Below are positions 1-5,750 of a stretch of 6,591 bases of DNA, piece after piece. Each line of letters starts with the position of its first letter. Position 1 is the stretch's first letter. A model generated the notes under the pieces. That model was not told where the DNA came from and did no database searches. It was given only the letters and a program-made list of their open reading frames with translations. The position numbers and the translations under genes are program-made. This DNA comes from JAJOKK01 sp965370555 (GTDB taxonomy: Bacteria; Bipolaricaulota; Bipolaricaulia; UBA7950; UBA9294), in assembly GCA_965370555.1 (NCBI GenBank), contig CBDUVB010000069.1:1-6591 (forward strand), written 5' to 3'.

Positions 1-787
1 TTTGGTAAAGGCGCCCCCAGAGGATGAACACACCAAACCCGAGGATGAGGACGGCGCTGATTACGTGCGCAGCGCGGATCGGCCCCAACCAGAGGCTGTC
101 CCCGCGGGTGAAGCTGATGATCGCGCGAGCGACCGAGTAGAGGATAAAGTAGATCGCGGTTGAAAACCCATCGCGGTAGCCCCTCTTTCGGATCGACCAT
201 AAAAAGGCGAAGATCATGAGGTTCAGGATCATCTCATAGATCATCGAAGGGTGGGTAGCGAGGCCAGGGTATCTTATCCCCGCCGGGGAGTCGGAAGGGA
301 AGTGGATCCCCCAGGGGAGAGTCGTGGGGATTCCGTAGGCGTCACCGTTCATCAGGTTCCCGACCCTACCGATCGCCTGGCCGAGGATCAAACTCGGAAC
401 GAGGGCATCCGTAAGGGCCCAGAACCTGATCTTCTTCACCCTGGAAAAGAGGTAGACGGCAAGAGCCCCCGCAATCACCCCCCCGTGGATGGCGAGCCCT
501 CCCTCCCAGACCTTTACGATATCCGCCAGGTGATGCCCGTAGTATCCCCACTGAAAGGCGACGTAGTAGATCCGCGCACCGAGGATCGCCACGGGGATCG
601 TCCACAGGAGGAGGTCGAGGAGATTATCGACCGAAAGGGGGACAACCTCGGGTCCTCTCCTCGTTGTCAATCCCTTGCGGCGTACCTCTTTCACCAGGAG
701 GTAGAACCCGAGCGTGATGGCTATCACATACATCAACCCGTAGTAACGGATGGTAATCGGCCCTAGTTGTAGCAAGATCGGATGCAT
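1..787 (-). CDS. lgt: Prolipoprotein diacylglyceryl transferase (Lgt), 3' end off window
   Basis: Lgt moves a diacylglyceryl group from phosphatidylglycerol to the lipobox cysteine of prolipoproteins, the first step of lipoprotein maturation, in the inner membrane. Reading the minus strand from ATG at 787-785 gives 262 codons without a stop before the edge. The protein is hydrophobic with several membrane segments and shows the family landmarks: YYGLMY near the N-terminus (Tyr16, matching essential E. coli Tyr26), GARIYYVAF, a HGG motif (His101), and the Lgt signature GRVGNLMNGDAYG at about residues 140-152. Arg141, Asn144 and Gly152 match E. coli Arg143, Asn146 and Gly154. The residue matching E. 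coli Glu151 is Asp149 here. A late RGD (residues 228-230) fits the C-terminal conserved region. Given typical Lgt lengths, only a short tail is missing. No ATG, GTG or TTG lies in frame between this start and the divergent gene, and a purine-rich GGGGGAAAG precedes the ATG. Identification is firm. Confidence 0.97.
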   Translation of the reverse strand, partial: MHPILLQLGPITIRYYGLMYVIAITLGFYLLVKEVRRKGLTTRRGPEVVPLSVDNLLDLLLWTIPVAILGARIYYVAFQWGYYGHHLADIVKVWEGGLAIHGGVIAGALAVYLFSRVKKIRFWALTDALVPSLILGQAIGRVGNLMNGDAYGIPTTLPWGIHFPSDSPAGIRYPGLATHPSMIYEMILNLMIFAFLWSIRKRGYRDGFSTAIYFILYSVARAIISFTRGDSLWLGPIRAAHVISAVLILGFGVFILWGRLYQ

Positions 788-823
788 GACTTTCCCCCGT
801 TTATCGATATGATACGAAGTATA
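786..823. promoter_or_regulatory. Compact divergent lgt/lnt promoter region
   Basis: Only 35 bp separate the two start codons, so both promoters must interleave. For the plus-strand gene, ATGACT (786-791) and TATGAT (808-813), 16 bp apart, match the -35 and -10 consensus at 4/6 and 5/6. The -35 overlaps the lgt start codon on the other strand. On the minus strand, TATCAT (809-814) or TATACT (818-823) could be the -10 for lgt, though no good -35 is visible. Boxes were assigned by eye. Confidence 0.4.
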
Positions 824-2289
824 TGGCCGGCCACCGTGGGAGAAAAGTCGTGTGCGCACTCTTAGCCGGCGGGGGGATCGCCCTCGCCATGCCGGGGTTC
901 CCATTCGGCCTTCTCGTCTTCGTCGTCCTCGTCCCGTTTCTCGCCCTCCTCGCAGAAGGGAACGGCTTTCTCACCGGAATTATGGTCGGGATCGCCTTCT
1001 TCCTCGTCGACCTGCGCTGGCTCTTCACCCTCTACCGGTTCAACCCTCTCATCATCCCCGGTGTTCTCCTTTTCATCGTCTACCTCTCCCTTTACTTCGC
1101 CCTCTTCGGGGGGCTGATCCGGTGGAGCAGACGCAGGTGGGGTCACGTTTGGGGGTTTCTGATCCTCTCCCCGATCGTGTTCACCCTCCTTGAGATCCTA
1201 CGGAGCCACGGCCCTCTAGGAATGGGATTCTCCTCCCTTTACCAGAGCCTCTACAAATACCCTTTGCTGATTCAGATAGTCTCAGTCGCTGGGCCGTGGG
1301 CCCTCACCGCAGCGATCGTCTTTACGAATACCGCGTTCTATCTCGCACTGCAAAAGAAGAAGGCCCTCTACCTGGCAATGGGATTGGGGATGATCGGATT
1401 TCTTCTCTCGTTCTCGCTCGTTCCCCTTCCGCCTGCAAAGGATCCTCTCACCGTCGCTATCATCTCCTCGGACGTCCCCCAGGAGATTAAGCTCGACGGG
1501 AGGAACCTCCTCCCATTGCTCGAAGACTACATCGCCCTCGGGAAGGAGGCTGTTGCCGGCGCGCCCGATCTCATAATCTTTCCCGAGTCGATCCTTCCGG
1601 GTTACATCCTGCGCGACGAGCGGCTCCTCCCGGAGTTCACCCACCTCGCGCAAGAGGCTCACGCCTCCGTCCTCTTCGGCACAGGAGATATCCGCAGCGG
1701 GAAGATATACAACAGCGTCGTTCTCCTCTCCTCAAGTGGGAAGATCATCGATATCTATGACATGGTCCGCCCTGTCCCGTTCGGAGAGACGATCCCTTGC
1801 CGCGACCTCCTCGAACGGATCGGGCTGAAGCGTTTCATCGCCTCGTTCCTCCCCCAGGAGCTCTCACGGGGGGAGGAGTTCTTCCCGATCGGTGGTATTA
1901 TAGGGACCCCTATCTGCTTCGAGTCCACCTTCCCCGGGCCAACACGTGCGTTCGCCAAAGGAGGGGCCACCCTCATCATCACCGTGACGAACGACGCCTG
2001 GTTCATTAAGAGCTCGGAGATGAACGCACACTTCGCAAACGTGGTCTTCCGCGCAGTCGAGACGCGACGCTACGTGATCCAGGCGGCGAACGGCGGAATC
2101 TCCGGGGTGGTCGACCCTCTAGGGACGATCATCGCTGAAACGATCGGAGAGGGGATTCTAAGGACCGATGTATCACACGTAGAAGGACAATCTATCTACA
2201 CCCAACTAGGGGACCTTCCACTATATCTATTCTTTGCAATCGTGGGATTTGCCACGGTGATGTGGCAGGAGATTCGCCGCCGAAACTGA
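823..2289 (+). CDS. lnt: Apolipoprotein N-acyltransferase family protein (Lnt-like), catalytic Lys replaced
   Basis: Lnt adds the third acyl chain to the N-terminal cysteine of apolipoproteins in the inner membrane. The 488-residue protein has the family layout: a hydrophobic N-terminal half of about 200 residues with several membrane segments, then a nitrilase-type (CN_hydrolase) periplasmic domain from about 209 to 440, and a final membrane segment near 465-480. The catalytic Glu is Glu255 (FPES) and the nucleophile is Cys365 (ICFE). PFGE (319-322), with Glu322 matching E. coli Glu343, and Glu367, matching Glu389, are present, as is the NDAWF block. At the position of the catalytic Lys (E. 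coli Lys335) the sequence reads YDMVRPVPFGE, giving Met314. Spacing to PFGE is exactly that of E. coli, so this is not a misalignment. Tyr388 is Phe366 and the Tyr after PFGE is Thr. No Shine-Dalgarno precedes the ATG and upstream in-frame codons offer no other start before a stop at 787. Family assignment is strong; activity is uncertain. Confidence 0.92.
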   Translation: MAGHRGRKVVCALLAGGGIALAMPGFPFGLLVFVVLVPFLALLAEGNGFLTGIMVGIAFFLVDLRWLFTLYRFNPLIIPGVLLFIVYLSLYFALFGGLIRWSRRRWGHVWGFLILSPIVFTLLEILRSHGPLGMGFSSLYQSLYKYPLLIQIVSVAGPWALTAAIVFTNTAFYLALQKKKALYLAMGLGMIGFLLSFSLVPLPPAKDPLTVAIISSDVPQEIKLDGRNLLPLLEDYIALGKEAVAGAPDLIIFPESILPGYILRDERLLPEFTHLAQEAHASVLFGTGDIRSGKIYNSVVLLSSSGKIIDIYDMVRPVPFGETIPCRDLLERIGLKRFIASFLPQELSRGEEFFPIGGIIGTPICFESTFPGPTRAFAKGGATLIITVTNDAWFIKSSEMNAHFANVVFRAVETRRYVIQAANGGISGVVDPLGTIIAETIGEGILRTDVSHVEGQSIYTQLGDLPLYLFFAIVGFATVMWQEIRRRN

Positions 2290-2290
2290 T

Positions 2291-2317
2291 AGGGGGCAGG
2301 AAAAGCCCCGCCCCCTT
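2291..2317. terminator. GC-rich hairpin between convergent genes
   Basis: AGGGGGC (2291-2297) pairs perfectly with GCCCCCT (2310-2316), giving a 7-bp GC stem directly after the lnt stop and about 10 bp beyond the stop of the convergent lipoprotein gene. GGGGC (2293-2297) can instead pair with GCCCC (2305-2309). The position suits a bidirectional terminator, but no clear T-run follows on either strand, so intrinsic termination is only a moderate call. Confidence 0.5.
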
Positions 2318-2326
2318 CAGTCGGTT

Positions 2327-3652
2327 CTACCTTCGTGCTGCTGGCATTATGTCGGTGTCGGTCGTATCGGTCAGCGAAGTGACACTACCATCATCGAACG
2401 AGACCTTGTAGATGTTGTAGCCAGTCGTCTCTTCTCGCACAAAGACGAGACCGGTCTCATCTTCTAGCCAGTACGGGGAGAATTCATCATCCGCCGAGGT
2501 TATGGAGCTTGCGGTGACAGAGCTGGAGAGGAGGCTGTTCACGTACGCTTCCAACGTCTGTGCGCCCGTACCATCGGCGTTCATCACGTAGATGTTGATC
2601 GCTGTGTTCTTGTCGGTGGAGAAGGCGATCTTCGTCCCATCCGGCGACCAGGCCGGTTTGGAGATCATCCCATCTGGAAGATCGAGCGCGGTGGCGAAAG
2701 CAGCGCTCATGTCAGGGGACGCATCGCCATAATGGTACGTGTGATCCGTTGTTGCCGGATAAAGCTGAGTTGCTGTCGTCCCATGCAACTTCCAAATGGC
2801 GGTGCCGGTTGTAGTGTTGTTCTTGTCAGAGACGAACAAGAGATCATCAGAGACGGGCGAGTACGCCGGCGCGATTGCCCACGATGGGCTTTGCGTCGTC
2901 AGCTTCGCTTGGCTCCCGCCATTTGCGGTCATCGTCCAGATTTCCCACGTGGAGGCGGACGGGGTCTGCGCCGAATTTGATGCGTAGGCGACTTTCGTCG
3001 CGTTGTATGACCAGCTCGGTTGGATCTGGTTGGAGACAGTCTGCGTAGTCAGCTGGGCCAGCGAGTCTCCCTCCACCGTCATTCTCCAGATATTCCAGAC
3101 GCTTCCTTCTGCGGCGTAAGCAATCTTGTCGCGAGTCCCCCTAACTAAATCGGGGAACAGTTCATCACTCGCGGTGTTGCGAACCTCGGTCTCTCCCGTT
3201 CCATCTGCCAGCATGCGGTAGATCCCGTAGTTTCCGCCTCTGTCACTGGCAAAGGTTACCATCGCCGGGCCGATTATGACAGTCGCTGTGTCCATCCCGA
3301 TCCTGCCGTCACCGTCCGTCACCGTCAGCGTCACCGTGAACGTCCCAGCCACCGTGTAGGGGTGTGACAGGGCATCCGTGACGTCGGTCCCTGTTGCATG
3401 AGTTGATCCGTCACCGTAGTCGACCTCATAGGTTGCAATGTTACCATCCGGGTCGTTTGACCCGCTGATGTCGAAGTCAACCGTTACTGGGACCTCTTCA
3501 TCGGTTATCGGCGTGTACGTGAGCAGTGCGATCGGCGCCTGTCCGAAGAATCCCCGGCAGGCAGCGAGACCCACCATCAGGCCGACCAGCAAAAAAGCAG
3601 TGATGAGGAGTTTCCCCTTTCCTCGTGCAGCCGTGTCTCTCGTTGCAGGCAT
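2327..3652 (-). CDS. PKD domain plus six-bladed TolB-like propeller lipoprotein
   Basis: A 441-residue predicted lipoprotein. A basic N-terminus and hydrophobic stretch end in a classical lipobox LAAC, with Cys32 as the predicted lipidated residue. Arg33 follows, so there is no Asp inner-membrane retention signal. Residues about 40-129 form a PKD (Ig-like) domain with SNDPDG, DYGDG and a closing strand run of alternating Thr and Val. Residues about 131-436 contain six WD40/TolB-like (PD40) blades, recognisable by an (I/V/L)(A/V/T)F/Y-A/S/V strand followed by IYxM or IWxM and then NADGTG-like turns: starts near 131, 176, 219, 270, 340 and 401. WSPDGTKIAF (335-344) is the textbook form. Such proteins are usually binding or scaffold proteins of the envelope; no catalytic motif is seen. 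The ATG is supported by a perfect AAGGAGGT nine bases upstream. The gene is divergent from the sigma-factor operon and convergent with lnt. The exact ligand or partner is unknown. Confidence 0.92.
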   Translation of the reverse strand: MPATRDTAARGKGKLLITAFLLVGLMVGLAACRGFFGQAPIALLTYTPITDEEVPVTVDFDISGSNDPDGNIATYEVDYGDGSTHATGTDVTDALSHPYTVAGTFTVTLTVTDGDGRIGMDTATVIIGPAMVTFASDRGGNYGIYRMLADGTGETEVRNTASDELFPDLVRGTRDKIAYAAEGSVWNIWRMTVEGDSLAQLTTQTVSNQIQPSWSYNATKVAYASNSAQTPSASTWEIWTMTANGGSQAKLTTQSPSWAIAPAYSPVSDDLLFVSDKNNTTTGTAIWKLHGTTATQLYPATTDHTYHYGDASPDMSAAFATALDLPDGMISKPAWSPDGTKIAFSTDKNTAINIYVMNADGTGAQTLEAYVNSLLSSSVTASSITSADDEFSPYWLEDETGLVFVREETTGYNIYKVSFDDGSVTSLTDTTDTDIMPAARR

Positions 3653-3661
3653 CTTTACCCA

Positions 3662-3669
3662 ACCTCCTT
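3662..3669 (-). promoter_or_regulatory. Ribosome binding site of the PKD-propeller lipoprotein gene
   Basis: On the minus strand this reads AAGGAGGT, a full match to the anti-Shine-Dalgarno core, nine bases before the ATG at 3652-3650. It fixes the start and predicts strong translation. Confidence 0.85.
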
Positions 3670-3691
3670 AATAGAGCATCTTTATCTCATG

Positions 3692-3716
3692 AGCAAGGCA
3701 ATAACCCTGCCTTGCT
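3692..3716. promoter_or_regulatory. Perfect 9-bp inverted repeat in the divergent spacer
   Basis: AGCAAGGCA (3692-3700) and TGCCTTGCT (3708-3716) are exact reverse complements around a 7-base centre, ATAACCC. It lies 23 bp upstream of the lipoprotein gene's ribosome binding site and 85 bp before the sigma-factor start. No T-run follows on either strand, so it is unlikely to be a terminator. It could be an operator for a dimeric regulator or a leader hairpin in the lipoprotein mRNA. No convincing promoter pair could be assigned in 3653-3801 on either strand. Confidence 0.5.
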
Positions 3717-3790
3717 GTCCAGTCTACCCTGCGGTCCCTTTCTCCTTACAGGAACGAGGGGTGGTAAAAAGGGGGTGGTTCGTCACGGGG

Positions 3791-3798
3791 GGAGGTGA
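3791..3798 (+). promoter_or_regulatory. Ribosome binding site selecting the GTG start of the sigma-factor gene
   Basis: GGAGGTGA ends three bases before GTG at 3802, with a six-base gap from GGAGG to the codon. The in-frame ATG at 3811 would sit 15 bases away, so GTG is preferred. The site falls in the loop and 3' arm of a short possible hairpin, GTCAC (3782-3786) with GTGAC (3795-3799). Confidence 0.75.
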
Positions 3799-3801
3799 CC
3801 G

Positions 3802-4428
3802 GTGTCGAAAATGAAACTTTCACCCCCAAAACCGTGTATATTGAGACTGAGGAGGAAGATAAGAAGCGTGTATCGTGGACAAGACGAGGTGAGTCTATTG
3901 AGAGCGTCATTGGCAGGCGAAACCGAGGCCTGGGGTGAGATCATCACCCGCTACAAGGAAGCCGTCTTCGGTCTGTGCTTGGGTTTTCTGCGAAATCGGG
4001 CCGATGCCGAGGATCTCACCCACGATGCGTTCATCCGCGCCTACGTCAACCTGCGGCGTTACCGGTTGGATAAAAGATTCTCCACATGGATTTTCACCAT
4101 CGCATCCAACCTGTGCCGCAACCGCCTCCGCTACCGGCGATACCACCCGGTTGTCTCCCTCCCCGCTCAACTGAACGGAGGGACCGATCCCGCAAGGATC
4201 GTGGCCAGAGAGGACCGCGGAATACAGATCCGCCAGCGACTCGATCGCTTGCCGTACAACTACCGAGCGCCGCTCGTCCTCCGTTACTACAACGAGCTCT
4301 CCTACAAGGAGATCGCGGAGGTCCTCTCTCTCCCTGAGGGGACTGTGAAGACAAGGATTCATCGAGGGAAAATGGCGTTAAAAGAAGCACTGGAAAAAGA
4401 TGGGGTGACCCAATATGAGAATCGATAA
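3802..4428 (+). CDS. ECF-type RNA polymerase sigma factor
   Basis: A 208-residue extracytoplasmic-function sigma factor that would direct RNA polymerase to its own promoter class. Sigma-70 region 2 spans about residues 46-115, with the core-binding and -10-reading helices in ADAEDLTHDAFIRAYVNL and FSTWIFTIASNLCRNRLR. A variable linker (about 116-142) is followed by region 4 (about 145-197), where YKEIAEVLSLPEGTVKTRIH is the helix-turn-helix that reads the -35 element. There is no C-terminal extension. The first 30 residues precede the usual ECF start and are basic (KPCILRLRRKIRSVYR), a modest N-terminal extension supported by the ribosome binding site. The gene overlaps the next by 14 bases, the usual arrangement for a sigma factor with its anti-sigma partner. 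It probably controls its own operon and envelope genes, but no -35/-10 pair of the common GGAAC/CGTC type with proper spacing was found upstream. Confidence 0.96.
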   Translation: MSKMKLSPPKPCILRLRRKIRSVYRGQDEVSLLRASLAGETEAWGEIITRYKEAVFGLCLGFLRNRADAEDLTHDAFIRAYVNLRRYRLDKRFSTWIFTIASNLCRNRLRYRRYHPVVSLPAQLNGGTDPARIVAREDRGIQIRQRLDRLPYNYRAPLVLRYYNELSYKEIAEVLSLPEGTVKTRIHRGKMALKEALEKDGVTQYENR

Positions 4429-4999
4429 CCTAGACGAATCGTTGCGGGACGCGTTGCGAGCGGAAGTGACCACTGAGGCGTTCTGCCTGGACGGCCTCGA
4501 GGGCCGGATTGTCACCGAGATCGCCGACCGACTCCCGAAGAGAGGCCCGCTCGACCTCCTAAGAGGGTTGTTCGCTCCGACGCGCGGGGTGCGTATCGGA
4601 CAGTTTGCCGTGCTCGGGGCGACCGCGGCCATCTTCCTCATGATGGGGATCTTCCTCGCCGACCACGTCCCGGGATTCGATCGGACTCCGAGCGCGCCAG
4701 AAAGGACGATTGCCGCCGGTCATATGGGGAACGAGATCCTCTTCGTTATGCCCGCTACCGGCGCACACGATGTCAGTGTCGTCGGGAACTTCAATGATTG
4801 GGAGGCGACCCCGCTCGCCGATGATAACGGGGATGGTATATGGACAGTGAGCATCCCCCTTTCCCCAGGCCGGTACGAGTACGCGTTCGTAGTCGACGGT
4901 CGCTGGTGGGGACAGGACCCGCTCGCCGATGGATACGTCCGTAGTTTCGGGGAGTACAACTCCGTCCGTTACGTGGGACAGGTAGGAGATGACGCATGA
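4415..4999 (+). CDS. Putative anti-sigma factor with extracytoplasmic glycogen-binding (CBM48/AMPK-type) domain
   Basis: A 194-residue single-pass membrane protein. Residues 1-60 are cytoplasmic, charged and mostly helical, starting with DNLDESLRDALRAEV; 61-82 form the membrane segment; 83-105 are a linker; and about 106-188 form a domain that closely resembles the glycogen-binding domain of AMPK beta and the early-set domain of branching enzymes and isoamylases. Key marks are VVGNFNDW (122-129), GIWTVSIPL, YEYAFVVDGRWWGQDP (154-169) and a late Asn182. By alignment from memory with rat AMPK beta1, the sugar-contacting Trp100, Trp133 and Asn150 correspond to Trp129, Trp164 and Asn182, while Lys126 is Ala157. 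The cytoplasmic part lacks the HxxxCxxC zinc motif (only Cys24), so it is not a standard ZAS anti-sigma. The anti-sigma role is inferred from the 14-bp overlap with the ECF gene and the topology; the C-terminal fold is a strong call. Confidence 0.78.
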   Translation: MRIDNLDESLRDALRAEVTTEAFCLDGLEGRIVTEIADRLPKRGPLDLLRGLFAPTRGVRIGQFAVLGATAAIFLMMGIFLADHVPGFDRTPSAPERTIAAGHMGNEILFVMPATGAHDVSVVGNFNDWEATPLADDNGDGIWTVSIPLSPGRYEYAFVVDGRWWGQDPLADGYVRSFGEYNSVRYVGQVGDDA

Positions 5000-5724
5000 G
5001 AGATCCGAGAAGGGCCTTCGCCCTCATCCTTATTCTGGGATTCTTTATCAGCGGAGTGTCCACCCTCGCCTTAGCTACCTCACACGCCGAAGTAAATCAG
5101 GCCCTTAGCGTTCTCTGTCCGACGAGTGCCCCGGAGATCATGGCGGCCCTTGAGGTCGGGTTCGCTCAAGAACGCATCGAGCCCGACGAGGTGCTCCATC
5201 TGATCAGACGGCTCTCGACGGTACAAGGGGTTCCAGCAGAGAAGGAGGCGATCCTCCTCACCATCGCCCACGCACTGCAGGATGACCTCCCCGTAAAGAT
5301 CCTCGTCGATAAGGTGGAAGAAGGATTGGCACGGAACATCCCGTTGACCGTAATCCTCAACGGATCGGGTGGTCAACCCCGGATCCTCGGGCTTATTCAG
5401 CGCGCATTACTCCTCGAAGCGGTGCGGGATCTCCTCTATTCGAAGAGGATCTTCAGCGCTCCAGAGGGGACGAAGGCGGTCTCAACCTGCCTTCCCAACG
5501 CACATTTCGATTGTTTAGTGAGCGAGATTGCCGGTTCCCTGGCCGATTACTTGGAAGGAGGAGGGAGTCCGCTCGAAGGGTACCTAATGTTCCAGCAGGT
5601 GAGTCTCCGACTGCAGACCCTCGCTGGGCTCAGGGAACCTCCTCTCCTCGCAGAGGACGTCGATCTGGTCCTTGAACGGCTCACCCCAACTGATTTGACA
5701 AATATCGTACTAGCAATACTCTAA
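4996..5724 (+). CDS. Secreted helical protein of unknown function
   Basis: I do not recognise this 242-residue protein. It starts in an ATGA overlap with the preceding gene, behind AGGAGAT (4984-4990), so it is translationally coupled to the probable anti-sigma factor. The N-terminus is a Sec-type signal peptide: basic MRDPRR, a hydrophobic core, and a likely cleavage after ALA at residue 27. The next cysteine (Cys41) is not in a lipobox. The mature part looks all-helical, with amphipathic stretches at 45-95, 98-115, 128-150, 174-208 and 217-242. Residues 62-80 and 98-116 look like two copies of a unit 36 residues apart, each bounded by prolines (63/80 and 99/116). Cys165 and Cys173 could form a disulfide. 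Possible roles are a periplasmic partner of the membrane-bound sensor or of the next exported protein; no catalytic motif is visible. The gene is real by signal peptide, coupling and codon pattern. Confidence 0.82.
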   Translation: MRDPRRAFALILILGFFISGVSTLALATSHAEVNQALSVLCPTSAPEIMAALEVGFAQERIEPDEVLHLIRRLSTVQGVPAEKEAILLTIAHALQDDLPVKILVDKVEEGLARNIPLTVILNGSGGQPRILGLIQRALLLEAVRDLLYSKRIFSAPEGTKAVSTCLPNAHFDCLVSEIAGSLADYLEGGGSPLEGYLMFQQVSLRLQTLAGLREPPLLAEDVDLVLERLTPTDLTNIVLAIL

Positions 5725-5740
5725 GGAATAAGGGAACAAA

Positions 5741-5746
5741 AGGAGG
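5741..5746 (+). promoter_or_regulatory. Ribosome binding site of the DUF4384-PEGA gene
   Basis: AGGAGG lies four bases before ATG at 5751, slightly close but otherwise canonical. The 26-bp gap to the previous gene holds no terminator-like hairpin, which supports co-transcription. Confidence 0.75.
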
Positions 5747-5750
5747 AACG

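Noticed and set aside
251..766. Long plus-strand open frame opposite lgt
   Set aside because: Low-complexity, charged, no family signal; it is the antisense shadow of clear Lgt codons on the minus strand.
862..1146. Minus-strand frame rich in Glu and Asp
   Set aside because: Acidic repeats arise from antisense reading of CTC/TTC-rich membrane codons of the Lnt homologue.
3308..3336. Three copies of GTCACCG at short spacing
   Set aside because: They encode the alternating Thr-Val strand of the PKD domain on the minus strand; a coding effect, not a regulatory repeat.
3751..3784. GGAAC (3751-3755) followed by CGTC (3781-3784), resembling an autoregulatory ECF promoter
   Set aside because: The gap is 25 bases; ECF promoters of this type usually need about 15-17, so the pair is probably chance.
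3811..3813. ATG as the sigma-factor start
   Set aside because: It lies 15 bases from the ribosome binding site core, while GTG at 3802 is six bases away.
4415..4600. Zinc-binding anti-sigma (ZAS) domain at the N-terminus of the membrane protein
   Set aside because: Only one cysteine (Cys24) and no HxxxCxxC, so the standard zinc fold is not supported.
5080..5160. Lipoprotein lipidation at Cys41 of the secreted helical protein
   Set aside because: Cys41 follows LSVL rather than a lipobox and lies beyond a good signal peptidase I site after residue 27.
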